Source: Paraburkholderia sp. BL21I4N1 | Lineage (GTDB): Bacteria; Pseudomonadota; Gammaproteobacteria; Burkholderiales; Burkholderiaceae | Assembly (NCBI RefSeq): GCF_002973525.1 | Contig: NZ_PVEN01000010.1 | Coordinates: forward strand, 124,001-188,000 | Length of the DNA: 64,000 nucleotides | Reading direction: 5' to 3' | Part shown: piece by piece, positions 16,368 through 26,700 of the stretch | How the letters are laid out: each line of letters begins with the position of its first letter | Position numbering within the stretch: position 1 is the stretch's first letter | Position numbers and translations under genes: made by a program | The notes under the pieces: model-generated | What the model was told of the DNA's origin: nothing | The model's input: only the letters and a program-made list of their open reading frames with translations | Database searches by the model: none

Positions 16368-17354
16368 ATGATGAAGACACGTACTCTTGGAAAAAGCGGG
16401 CTTGAAGTATCTGCCCTCGGTCTTGGTTGTATGGGCCTGAGCTATGGCTATGGTCCTGCCGCTGACAGGTCCGACGCGATCAAACTAATTCGCGCCGCGT
16501 TCGAGCGTGGCGTGACCTTCTTCGATACGGCGGAAGCCTATGCCCAGGGCGCAAATGAAGCGTTGCTGGGCGAGGCCTTGGAGCCGTTCCGTGATCAGGT
16601 CGTCATTGCGACGAAGTTTGGTTTTCAGGATGGCGACGCCGGCAAGGGGCAGGACAGTCGTCCGGAGCGCATTCGCGAAGTGGCGGACGCAGCCTTGAAG
16701 CGCCTGCGGACCGATCGCATCGATCTCTTCTATCAGCATCGTGTGGACGCAAGCGTGCCGATGGACGACGTCGCGGGCACGGTCAAAGACCTGATCCAGC
16801 AGGGAAAGGTCAAACATTTCGGCCTGTCGGAAGCAGGCGCGCAGTCGATCCGCCGCGCCCATGCCGTGCAGCCCGTCGCGGCGCTCCAAAGCGAATATTC
16901 CCTTTGGTGGCGGGAGCCGGAAAAGGAAATCTTGCCTCTGCTCGAAGAACTTGGCATTGGTTTCGTGCCGTTCAGTCCGCTCGGCAAGGGTTTCCTGACC
17001 GGTGCGATCAGCGAGAGCACGAGCTTCGATAAATCGGACTTCCGTAACATTGTCCCGCGCTTTTCCGAAGAGAACCGGAAGGCCAATCAGGCTTTGGTGG
17101 ACGTGCTGAAGCAGATCGGGGCCAGTCTGGACGCCACGCCGGCGCAGGTCGCGCTGGCATGGCTGCTCGCGCAAAAGCCCTGGATCACGCCAATCCCCGG
17201 CACGACGAAACTGCACCGGCTGGAAGAGAACGTAGGCGCGGCGGGCATCGAGCTAACGCCCGGCAATCTAAACACGATCGAGACTGCGTTCGCGAAAATT
17301 ACCGTGCAGGGCGATCGTTATCCGGCGCACCTGCAAGAGCGTGTTGGCAAGTGA
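16368..17354 (+). CDS. Aldo/keto reductase
   Basis: A 328-residue NADPH-dependent aldo/keto reductase with a TIM-barrel fold. The catalytic tetrad is visible: Asp and Tyr in FFDTAEAY, Lys in ATKFGF and His in YQHRVD. The C-terminal cofactor-binding part contains PIPGTTKLHRLEENVGA. It resembles the YakC/AKR13 type that reduces aldehydes and quinone-like compounds. A GAGAGG site precedes tandem ATGs at 16368 and 16371, so either may be used. A LysR regulator is divergent and a cupin pseudogene lies immediately upstream; regulation by the LysR protein is likely. The physiological substrate cannot be told. Confidence 0.93.
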   Translation: MMKTRTLGKSGLEVSALGLGCMGLSYGYGPAADRSDAIKLIRAAFERGVTFFDTAEAYAQGANEALLGEALEPFRDQVVIATKFGFQDGDAGKGQDSRPERIREVADAALKRLRTDRIDLFYQHRVDASVPMDDVAGTVKDLIQQGKVKHFGLSEAGAQSIRRAHAVQPVAALQSEYSLWWREPEKEILPLLEELGIGFVPFSPLGKGFLTGAISESTSFDKSDFRNIVPRFSEENRKANQALVDVLKQIGASLDATPAQVALAWLLAQKPWITPIPGTTKLHRLEENVGAAGIELTPGNLNTIETAFAKITVQGDRYPAHLQERVGK

Positions 17355-17602
17355 ACGATAGCCCCTTCATGGAGGTTGGGTGGCTGGGCGAAGCGGCTAC
17401 CGAACCCGACCCGAGCGGGTGACCACCACCAGGGGCGATGTTCTCGACACGGACGCGCGGCGAACGCCATGCGGTAACGGTGGAGGTCCAACGCCGCGAC
17501 CTCGCCGCCCCACCCACTGCAAGCCTCACGCAAGCTCACTCAGCGTAGAATGCCGCCTTCCCCGACACCAACCGCGACTGTTTCGCGAACCGAGTCCGCC
17601 TT

Positions 17603-17812
17603 ATGAACAAACCTCCGCGCAAGAAGAACCCGACCATCGGCATTGCGATCTTCATCGTGGTCGCGGTGTTGCTGGTGATTGCCACGCTGTTCTACAACGC
17701 CATCACGGAGAAGCGCGAGTTCGACAGTGAGAATGCGCCCGCGCCGACGATCTCGTCGGATGCGGCAGCCGCCGCCACCGCCGCGAAGCCAGCGAGCGGC
17801 GCAGCACAGTAA
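17603..17812 (+). CDS. Small single-span membrane protein
   Basis: A 69-residue protein with a basic N-terminus (MNKPPRKKNP), one strong transmembrane helix (IGIAIFIVVAVLLVIATLFY, residues about 12-31), and an Ala/Pro/Ser-rich tail that would lie in the periplasm. It has no family I recognise. GC3 bias and the clean signal-anchor architecture support it as a gene. It converges with the FUSC-type gene at 17861. Confidence 0.65.
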   Translation: MNKPPRKKNPTIGIAIFIVVAVLLVIATLFYNAITEKREFDSENAPAPTISSDAAAAATAAKPASGAAQ

Positions 17813-17860
17813 TCCGCCGCTAAGCGCAGCAGGCCGCGGCGAACCCGCTGCAAACCGCAC

Positions 17861-20194
17861 TCACTCTTCCGGCAACCGGATCACGCTCGCGTCCTTGCGA
17901 ATCAGCACCGCTGCCGCCAGCATCTGCTTGCACTGATGTGCAAGCAGCTTCATGTCATGCACCGCGTCGGCCGAAACATCCGCCGACTTCTCGGTGTCCA
18001 CCACCATCGCATCCAGTTCGCGGTTCAGCAGTTTGATCTGCTCGCTCTGATCGGCGGGCGGCACGGTGCCGACTTCTGCCTCGGTCAAATTGTCGCGGAC
18101 CACGCTCAACGCGCGCTGCAACGGTTGGAGCGACACACCGTCCACATGCTGCTGCGCGGACGTGCGCAGCAACGGCGCTGCCGCCGTGATCTGCGACGCA
18201 AGCACATGGCTGCGCACCAGCAGACCATTCAATTCCGGCACGAACTTCTGCGCGGACTTCGGTTCGAGCATCATGCGTTGGAACGCCTGCCCGAGATTGG
18301 CAAACGCCACGTGGACGTTCTTGCGCGCCAGCCGATAGCGATAGTCGCGGTCGAGCGCGGTCGCCGCCGCCTTGGCCGCCGCCACCGGCTGACCCGACTC
18401 GATCGCCGGATCCGCCATCGCCGCTGCCGGCGCACGCGCGCCGGCCTCGGTCACCGTCGCCACCACTGCCGCGGCCGGCTTGCCGCTCCACCACCAGCTC
18501 GCCTCCAGATACTGCCGCGTCGCACCGATCATGGTGTTGACGAGCTTGCCCATCAAACGGTATTCCCAGTACGGGAACAGATGGCTCGCCGCAATCGCGA
18601 TCGCGCAGCCGACCACCGTGTCGATCGCGCGTTCTCCGATAATACGCATGCTGCCCGGCGCAAGCAGATGGAACATCAGCAGCACATACGACGACGTGAA
18701 CACCACGCTAGCCGTGTAATTGAACAGCAGCAGGCTGTAGCTCATCACCATCGACGCAAACATCACAACCAGCAGAATGTGCGGATCCTTCACGAAGATC
18801 ATTAGCGCGATACTTACCGCGCAGCCGATCAGCGTGCCGACGATCCGCTGTCCGTTGCGCTGCTTGGTCAGCGAATAGCCGGGCTTCAGAATGATGACGG
18901 TGGTCATCACGATCCAGTACGCGTTGGTGAGCGGCAGCAAACGACCAAGCCAGAACCCGACGGCCACGGCGATCGTCACGCGCAATGCGTGCCGGAAACT
19001 CGGCGAGGCCATGGTCAGGTTCGAGAAGATCTGCCCGAACGGCACACGCCGGCTCGATACGAATCGGCTGAGCGCCTGGTCGAGGCGCAATTCGGTTTCG
19101 CCGGTGCTGGGATCGCTCGACAGACTTTTGCGCATCTTGTCGATCAGCCGCGTGGCGCTCCAGATGCGCCGGAAATTAGCCGACACCGCCGAATACGCCT
19201 CGGGATTCTTGCGCGGCAGATCGTGCTTGCGCATCAACTCGATCTCGAACTCGATTGCGCGCAATTCCGCCTTGACGTTCGAGCGCTGGCGCGGCGGATG
19301 GTTTTGCAGCACCGCGAGCCCGATCTCCTCGAGATCGGCGGCCGCTTTGCGAATCAGATCGCGGTAGAACACCAGCAGATCGGAACCGCCGAACGTATTG
19401 CGCACCATCGGGTAATCGGTGTGCGCACCGACAAACAGTTCGTGCAGGTCGACGGTATTGATGAACAGATTGAATAGCATCGCGCGGCGCGGTTCGAGCT
19501 TGCCGCTCTTCAACTTGGGCAGGTTGCGCAGCACGATGTCGCGTGCGGCCTCCTGACGGTCCACCGCGGCAATCTGTTTATCGACCAGATTGCGATAACA
19601 CTCGTCGAGATCGTTGTCGAGGTCGTAGAACGCGGCGCGCGCGAGCAGATAGTCGGCACACGCAAACACGCTCTCGGCCAGCGCCTGCTGTTCGATGCGA
19701 TGCATCATCCAGCGGCTCACGAAGGTCGACCAGTAGGTGTACCAGAGGCCGCCCACCAGAATCCACGACGCATTGACGAGCGCCTGCAGCGGCGTGAAAT
19801 GCTCCTCCAGCGTCATGATCATCATGAACAACGTGGCGAAGCTGATCTGCGGCCAGCGGTTGCCGTACACCACGATCAGCGACAGCACGAACGTGAGCGG
19901 CACGACCGTACACCACAGCGCCACCGGATTCACGGTGGCCAGTCCGGTGGCTAGCGCCGACAGGAAACCGATCACCGTGCAGGCCAGCATCTCGTTGTGC
20001 TTGTACTTCAGCGGCCCCGGCATGTCGACCACGCACGCGCCGAGCGCGCCGGTCGCGATCGTGAAGCCGAGGTCGCGGTCGTGGAACACGATCAGACAGA
20101 GTACCGCCGGTAACGACACGCCGACCGCGATGCGCAAGCCGCCATAAAAGTACTGGCTGTAGAGGAATTTTTTTATTTCAACCGAATAGCGCAT
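17861..20194 (-). CDS. FUSC-family inner-membrane protein (YccS/fusaric acid resistance type)
   Basis: A 777-residue protein with the duplicated architecture of the FUSC/YccS family. An N-terminal membrane block covers residues about 15-165, a soluble helical region about 165-390, and a second membrane block about 390-530 (FWLGRLLPLTNAYWIVMTTV); a long cytoplasmic helical tail follows. Members are linked to efflux of aromatic carboxylates or fusaric acid, usually beside a membrane-fusion protein, but no such partner is adjacent here. I favour ATG 20194, preceded by an AGG, over the GTG six codons upstream. It is divergent from recC with about 200 bases between them. Confidence 0.85.
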   Translation of the reverse strand: MRYSVEIKKFLYSQYFYGGLRIAVGVSLPAVLCLIVFHDRDLGFTIATGALGACVVDMPGPLKYKHNEMLACTVIGFLSALATGLATVNPVALWCTVVPLTFVLSLIVVYGNRWPQISFATLFMMIMTLEEHFTPLQALVNASWILVGGLWYTYWSTFVSRWMMHRIEQQALAESVFACADYLLARAAFYDLDNDLDECYRNLVDKQIAAVDRQEAARDIVLRNLPKLKSGKLEPRRAMLFNLFINTVDLHELFVGAHTDYPMVRNTFGGSDLLVFYRDLIRKAAADLEEIGLAVLQNHPPRQRSNVKAELRAIEFEIELMRKHDLPRKNPEAYSAVSANFRRIWSATRLIDKMRKSLSSDPSTGETELRLDQALSRFVSSRRVPFGQIFSNLTMASPSFRHALRVTIAVAVGFWLGRLLPLTNAYWIVMTTVIILKPGYSLTKQRNGQRIVGTLIGCAVSIALMIFVKDPHILLVVMFASMVMSYSLLLFNYTASVVFTSSYVLLMFHLLAPGSMRIIGERAIDTVVGCAIAIAASHLFPYWEYRLMGKLVNTMIGATRQYLEASWWWSGKPAAAVVATVTEAGARAPAAAMADPAIESGQPVAAAKAAATALDRDYRYRLARKNVHVAFANLGQAFQRMMLEPKSAQKFVPELNGLLVRSHVLASQITAAAPLLRTSAQQHVDGVSLQPLQRALSVVRDNLTEAEVGTVPPADQSEQIKLLNRELDAMVVDTEKSADVSADAVHDMKLLAHQCKQMLAAAVLIRKDASVIRLPEE

Positions 20195-20395
20195 CGACTG
20201 CCTGGATTCCACTCACTGAGAAAACGCGGTTGAGGGACAGACTCAAACTGCCGTCGAGTCTAACTGATTTTGTCTGGCTTTCGACCTCGTCCGTTCGGCC
20301 AGGTTCTGCCCTGGGAGCGCGTTTGTTATGCTGTCGCTTCAATGGCCGGCGCGCTTCTCGCGCGTCGCTCGCGCCGCACGTTTTCCCCAGGATCC

Positions 20396-23300
20396 ATGCT
20401 CCAGCTCTTCTATTCGAACCGCTATGAAACCCTTGTCGGCGCGCTGCTCGACGACCTGGCACAAGCGCCGTCCGACCCCTGGACCGCGCAGCCGGTGATC
20501 GTTCCGAGCGCGGCGGTCAGGCGCCGGCTCGAACTCGATATCGCCGCACGCCAGGGCATCTGCGCGAATGTCAATTTTGGTTATCTCGCGCAGTGGTTGT
20601 GGGCGCAGATCGGCGGCGTGATCGACGTGCCGAAGCATTCGCCGTTCGCGCCGGACCGCCTCGTGTGGCGTTGCTACCGGCTGCTGGGGGATGCGGATCG
20701 AGCGCTGCCATGGAACGCGTCGCCGCGGTTGCGCACCTATCTCGACGCGGCAGATGCGTCGATGCGCTACGAACTGGCCCGCCGCGTAGCCACGGTACTC
20801 GACCACTATCTGACCTATCGCCCCGAATGGCTGTTGCAGTGGCAGAAGGGCGGTTCGATCTTCGCCAGCGGCGCGTTGGACGACACCGGTCCGCGTCTTG
20901 CCGGTGCGAGCGACGCGGCACGCGAGGACGAGCGCTGGCAGGCCGCGCTGTGGCGCGCGGTGCTAAGCGAACTGGCCGGCCTGGCTGGCAACGCGCATAC
21001 GTCCGCCGCCGCCTTGCCGCCCGCGTACCGCTTTCTGGAAGACATCGGCACGCTCGATCTCGAAGCCATTTCGAACGCGCAGTGGCCGGAAGCGGTAAGC
21101 GTGTTCGCGCTGCCCACCATGCCGCCGCTGCACGTCGCGTTGTTGCGGGCGCTCTCGCGGTGGGTGGACGTGCGTTTATACGTGATGAACCCGTGCCGCG
21201 AATTCTGGTTCGACGTGGTCAGCGCGGGCCGCGTCGAAGCGCTCGACGCGGCCGGGCAACTCGACTATCAGCAAGTCGGCCATCCGCTGCTCGCCGAATG
21301 GGGGCGTCAGACTCAGGCACAGCTGCACATGCTGCATGAACTGACCGAAAGCGCCGCATCGGGCGAGACCGGCGACTTCACCGAAAACCCCGAACCGAGC
21401 TGGCTCGCCGCCGTGCAAAACGGCATCCTCGATCTGCGCCCGGAAACGGATGCCGACGAGTTGCCCCTTGAGCGCGGCATCGAGGTGCACGTTTGTCATA
21501 GCCTGTCGCGGCAACTGGAGGTGCTGCACGACCGTCTGCTCGGCTGGTTCGACGAGTTCGACGATCTGCAGCCGTCCGACGTGCTGGTGGCGGTTTCCGA
21601 CCTCGCGGCCGCCGGCCCGTTGATCGATGCGGTGTTCGGCACCACGCCCGCGGGCGACGCGCGCCGCATTCCGTACCGGATCACCGGTTTGCCGCCCTCG
21701 CAGGCCAATCCGGTCGCGCGTTTGCTGCTCGACTGGCTGGCCTTGCCCGAGCGTAGCGTCGGCGCGCCGGATCTGATCGAATGGCTGCGCGTCGACGCTA
21801 TCGCCGCGCGTTACGAGATCGACGCCACGTCCCTCGAAGCCGCGCAGGAATGGCTGGCGGCAGCCGGCGCACGTCGTGGGCTCGCCCCGGTTCCGCCGAG
21901 CGGCGAACACGTGCCGATCGCCCGTCATACGTTCGCCGACGCGCTAACGCGTCTCTACCTCGGCTACGCAATGCCCGAGGGCGGCGAACCTGTCGACGCG
22001 TGGCTTCCGGTGGAAGGCGCCGGCGGCTCGAGTGCCGAACTGCTAGGCCGCCTGTCGAGTTTCGTCGACGACGTCGAGTCGTTCGCGGCGCAATGCGCGA
22101 TCGAACGAACGCCCGTCGAATGGACGCAACTGCTGCTCGAAACCCTTGCACGGAGTTTCGATGGCGGCGTCGAGTTCGCCGATTCGCTGGCGGCCGTGCG
22201 CGACGCGATCGACAAGATGGGCGACGCCATGCAAGCCGGCGCGCAACACGTCCCGCTGCCCGCCGCGGTAGTGCGCGGCGCGCTCACCGAAGCGCTCGAC
22301 GACCCCGCGCGCGGTGGCGTGCCTTGGGGCAGCGTGACGTTTTCGTCGCTGACCAGCTTGCGCGGTTTGCCGTACCGGATCGTCTGCCTGCTCGGCATGG
22401 ACGACGGCGTGCTGCCGAGTCTCGCCCGCGCCGACGAGTTCGACCTGATGGCGGCGTTCGGCAAGGCGGGCGATCGCCAGCGCCGCGACGACGAACGTAA
22501 CCTGTTCCTCGATCTGCTGCTGGCCGCGCGCGATCAGCTGTTCATCGCGTACACGGGCCGCAGCATTCGCGACAACGCGCCGTTGCCGCCCGCCGCGCTG
22601 GTTGACGAATTGCTCGACCATCTCGCGCAGGTGTCGGCGGGCGACGACGCAAGTCCGGCGGAAGTCGAGAAAGCGCGTCACGCGTTTATCGTCGACCACC
22701 CGTTGCAGGCGTTCGCGTCGGACTATTTCGTGCCGCAAAACGCGCTGTTCAGTTACGACGCCGATCGTGCGGAGCTGGCAAGCTTGCTGGCCGCGCCGCA
22801 GCATCCGGCGGCCGGGCCATTCTTCGATCAACCGTTGCCGCCGGAAGACGCGTCGGAGCCGGTAGCCTTCGACGAATTCGTGCGCTTCTGGCGCCATCCG
22901 GCGCGGGCGCTGTTGCGTGACCGCCTGGGCATCGTGTTGTCGGACGCACAAGGCGAGTTGCTCGACACCGAGCCGTTCGACCTGGACTATGCGGGGCGCG
23001 ACGCGTTGGCGGAGCGTCTGCTGCCGGTGCTGCTCGACGTCGATATCGAAGACGACGTCATGTTCGAACGCGTGCGCCGCGTGGCCGCCGCCAGCCCCGA
23101 ATTGCCGGGCGGCGCGACCGGCGCGGTATGGCGCGCGCGCGAACTCGGCGCGCTGCGCCAGCTTGCGGACAGCGTGCGTCGTGAGGTCGCCTCGGGCGTC
23201 GAGCGGTTGCCGTTCGTGCTCGACATTCCGTCACGCTGGCCCGATAGCGAGGACATGGCCGGCGCGCTATTCGGCGCGCATGACGCAGCGCTGCGCGCAG

Positions 23301-23782
23301 CGGCCCAAACGCCGCTGCAACTGCACGGCACCTTGAATCTGCTAACCGATACGGGACAGGTCATTTTTCGCTACGCCAAGCCCACCGCCCGCGACTATCT
23401 GTCCGCGTGGCTCGCGCATCTGGTCTATTGCGCCGCGCGGCCGGATGGCCCGCGCCGCACCGTCTGGCATGGCAGCGGCGAGAGCTTCGAACTCACGCCG
23501 GTTGCCGCGCCGCTCGACCAACTGGCGCCGCTCGCCGCGTTGTTCAGGGCAGGGCGCAGGCTGCCGCTGCGCTTCTTCCCGAAAAGCGCGTGGACCCAGG
23601 TCAGCGAGAGCGACTCCGCCGCCCAAGGCGTCTGGATCAACGACCGCGTGCGCGGCGAATCCGACGACGCCGCCTTGCGCATCGCGCTGCGCGGCACGCC
23701 GCTCACGCTCGACGAACCATTCGGCAGTCTCGCCTCGATCGTCTTCAAACCGCTGGTCCAGCATCTGCGGAGCGCGTCATGA
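20396..23782 (+). CDS. recC: Exodeoxyribonuclease V, gamma subunit RecC
   Basis: A 1128-residue RecC protein. RecC forms the scaffold of the RecBCD helicase-nuclease, splits the duplex and recognises the Chi sequence that switches the enzyme to recombination. The sequence begins MLQLFYSNRYETL, the usual RecC start, and carries the family's inactivated helicase folds (SSLTSLRGLPYRIVCLLGMD, RDDERNLFLDLLLAARDQLF). The ATG at 20396 is preferred over the 42-codon longer frame because of the AGGA before it and the family's usual start. Its stop overlaps the recB start by ATGA, indicating translational coupling. Low overall identity is normal for RecC, so assignment also rests on the operon. Confidence 0.93.
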   Translation: MLQLFYSNRYETLVGALLDDLAQAPSDPWTAQPVIVPSAAVRRRLELDIAARQGICANVNFGYLAQWLWAQIGGVIDVPKHSPFAPDRLVWRCYRLLGDADRALPWNASPRLRTYLDAADASMRYELARRVATVLDHYLTYRPEWLLQWQKGGSIFASGALDDTGPRLAGASDAAREDERWQAALWRAVLSELAGLAGNAHTSAAALPPAYRFLEDIGTLDLEAISNAQWPEAVSVFALPTMPPLHVALLRALSRWVDVRLYVMNPCREFWFDVVSAGRVEALDAAGQLDYQQVGHPLLAEWGRQTQAQLHMLHELTESAASGETGDFTENPEPSWLAAVQNGILDLRPETDADELPLERGIEVHVCHSLSRQLEVLHDRLLGWFDEFDDLQPSDVLVAVSDLAAAGPLIDAVFGTTPAGDARRIPYRITGLPPSQANPVARLLLDWLALPERSVGAPDLIEWLRVDAIAARYEIDATSLEAAQEWLAAAGARRGLAPVPPSGEHVPIARHTFADALTRLYLGYAMPEGGEPVDAWLPVEGAGGSSAELLGRLSSFVDDVESFAAQCAIERTPVEWTQLLLETLARSFDGGVEFADSLAAVRDAIDKMGDAMQAGAQHVPLPAAVVRGALTEALDDPARGGVPWGSVTFSSLTSLRGLPYRIVCLLGMDDGVLPSLARADEFDLMAAFGKAGDRQRRDDERNLFLDLLLAARDQLFIAYTGRSIRDNAPLPPAALVDELLDHLAQVSAGDDASPAEVEKARHAFIVDHPLQAFASDYFVPQNALFSYDADRAELASLLAAPQHPAAGPFFDQPLPPEDASEPVAFDEFVRFWRHPARALLRDRLGIVLSDAQGELLDTEPFDLDYAGRDALAERLLPVLLDVDIEDDVMFERVRRVAAASPELPGGATGAVWRARELGALRQLADSVRREVASGVERLPFVLDIPSRWPDSEDMAGALFGAHDAALRAAAQTPLQLHGTLNLLTDTGQVIFRYAKPTARDYLSAWLAHLVYCAARPDGPRRTVWHGSGESFELTPVAAPLDQLAPLAALFRAGRRLPLRFFPKSAWTQVSESDSAAQGVWINDRVRGESDDAALRIALRGTPLTLDEPFGSLASIVFKPLVQHLRSAS

Positions 23783-26700
23783 GCGGCGCCGTGCACGGTT
23801 ATGCGCTGGTCGCCGAAGAGCTCGACGTGTTCGGCTGTTCGCTCGACGGCGTGAACCAGATCGAGGCGTCGGCGGGCACCGGCAAGACGTGGAACATCTG
23901 CGCGTTATACGTGCGCCTGCTGCTCGAAAAGAATCTGAACGCGGATCAGATTCTCGTCGTCACGTTCACGAAGGCGGCGACCGCCGAACTGCACGAGCGA
24001 ATTCGCGGTCGTCTCGCGGAGCTGCATCGGGCGATCGAATTGGACGACGACGGCGGCGATCCGTTTATCCAGCGTCTCTTTGAAACGACGCTGGCGCCTG
24101 ACGGCGGCATCGATCGCGAGGCTGCGTTGAAGGTGGTGCGACGCGCGCTGCGCACCTTCGATCAGGCAGCGATTCACACCATTCACGCATTCTGTCAGCG
24201 CGCGTTGCAGGAGGCGCCGTTCGCCGCCGCCATGCCGTTCGCGTTCGAAATGGAAGCCGACGACGCCGCGTTGCGTTTCGAAATGGCCGCCGATTTCTGG
24301 CGCGAACAGGTCGAACCGATTGCGCACGCGCATCCCGCCTTCGCCGCGTGGCTGGTGGCCAAACGCGCGGGTCCCGCATCGCTCGACGAGCAACTGGCGC
24401 GGCGCCTCAAAAAGCCGTTGGCGCAATTGCGCTGGGGCACGGTGGACTCGAGCGGCGGCAGCGCCGATCCGCAAGCCGGCTTCGACGCCGCTCGCGAAGT
24501 CTGGCAGGCGGAGCGCGACGGGATCGTCCGCCTGCTTGCGGACGCGCAAGACCGGTTGAGCAAGACCACGCACAAGCCTGACCATGTGAGCGCCGCGATC
24601 GCCGCCTGGACCGATTACTTCGCGCAAGGCGACTGCCATGCGCCGCCGCCGCGAGCCGCGTTGAAGCTCACCGTGTCGGCGTTGAAGAAGGCGACCAAGG
24701 TCAAGTTCGAACCGCCCGGGCACGTGTTCTTCGAGCACGCGGAAGCGCTCGCGGCAGCGGTGATCGCGGCCGAAGCCGCACAACGCGCGCGCTGGCTCGC
24801 GCTGGTCGAGACGTGGCTCGACTACGCGCCGGCCGAACTGGTGGCGCGCAAGCGCACCCGCCGGGTGGTGTCGTTCGACGATCTGCTGTCCAACCTGTAC
24901 CGCGCGCTTGAAGCGAATCCGTGGCTGGCCGACGCATTGCGCGCGCGTTATCCGGCAGCGCTGATCGACGAGTTCCAGGATACCGATCCGCTGCAATTCG
25001 CGATCTTCAGCCGCATCTTCGCGCCGGCTGGTCCGTTGTTTCTGGTCGGCGATCCGAAGCAGGCCATTTACAGTTTTCGCGCGGCGGATCTGCATACGTA
25101 TCTGGCGGCGCGCGCGGCGGCGTCCGCGTGTTACACGCTGGCGGTCAACCAGCGCTCGACCGCGCCGATCGTCGAAGCGTGCAACCGTTTCTTCGAAGCC
25201 AACCCGCGCGCGTTCGTGCTGGACGGCCTCGATTATCAGCCGGTGCGGGCGGGCGAACGGCGCCGGGCGCCTTTTGTCGATCCCGACGCGAGCGGCGGCG
25301 ATTTCCGTATCTGGACCTTGCCGCAAGGCGAAGCCGCGCTGACCAAGCGCGAAGCGCAAAGCGAAGCGAGCGAAGCGTGCGCCGCCGAGATCGTGCGTCT
25401 GTTGCGCGGCGCGCGCGACGGCGCGGTGACGATCGGCGACGAGCCGCTCGCGCCGGGTCATATCGCGGTGCTGGTGCAAACGCACCGGCAGGGCAGCCTG
25501 ATCAAACGTGTGCTGGCGGCGTGGGGCGTCGGCAGTGTCGAACTGGCGCAGGCCTCGGTGTTCGCCACGCTCGACGCGGAGCAGATCGAACGCGTGCTGG
25601 CCGCCGTCGATACACCCGGCGATCTGCGCCGTCTACGCGCCGCGCTGGCGACCGACTGGCTTGGTCTCGACGCCACGTCGCTGTGGCGTCTCGAGCAGGT
25701 CGCCGACACCCCCACAGCCGCCGACGATCCCGCGCACGCGGCGGACGCAATGGGCTGGGTAGAACGTTTTTCGCGCTATCGCACGTTGTGGCATGAGCGC
25801 GGTTTCGCGGTGATGTGGCGCACGCTGATGCGCGAATTGCGCGTCGCACAGCGGCTGGTGGCGGGCGTGGACGGCGAGCGCCGTCTGACGAACGTCAATC
25901 ATCTGGCTGAACTCGTGCAGGCGCGTGCCGCGACCCAGCCCGGGATCGCGCCCACCTTGCGCTGGCTCGCCGCGCAACGCACGCAGGGCGGTGGCGAAGA
26001 CGCCCAGTTGCGGCTCGAATCGGACCGTAACCTCGTTCAGATCGTGACCGTGCACAAGTCGAAAGGGCTCGAATACGCGGTGGTGTTCTGTCCGTTCCTG
26101 AACGACGGCGCGTTGCGCGAGCCGCCGTCGTCCGGTTTGCCCGACGCACGCGAGTATCACGACGAGGACGGCGCCGCGGTGCTGCACTACGGTTGCGACG
26201 ACGCAGAGGCCGAACGCGCGTCGCGCCATGCGTCGCGCGAGCAGGCGGCCGAACGCGCGCGGCTCGTGTATGTGGCGCTGACGCGCGCGGTGTACCGCTG
26301 CTATCTGGTCGCCGGCACGTATCTGTCGTCGCGCTCCACCAAAGAGTCGCGCCGCAGCGTGCTGAACTGGCTGGCCGGCGGCGGCGCGCACAGTTTCGAC
26401 GACTGGCTCGCCGAGCCGCCCGACGAAGCCGTATTGGCCGCGAACTGGCAGGCGCTGGCGGGCGGCCCGGTGACGCTGCAACCCTTGCCTAGGGTGGAGC
26501 GCCGCGTGCCGCTGGAGAGCCTGCAGGACAGCGGCGTGCGGCTGCAGGCGCGCGCCAGTCGCCGGCCGTTGCGCGATCAGTGGCGCATGGCGAGTTTCAG
26601 CGGACTGATCGCGGCCGGCAGCAAGGCCGAGGACATGCCTGCGCCAACGGAAGACGTGCGTCCCGATCACGACGAAACCGCGGATGCGCTCGCACCGCCG

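Noticed and set aside
23407..23778. A 124-residue extension of RecB
   Set aside because: It lies wholly inside recC in another frame; the ATGA overlap at 23779 is the standard coupled start.
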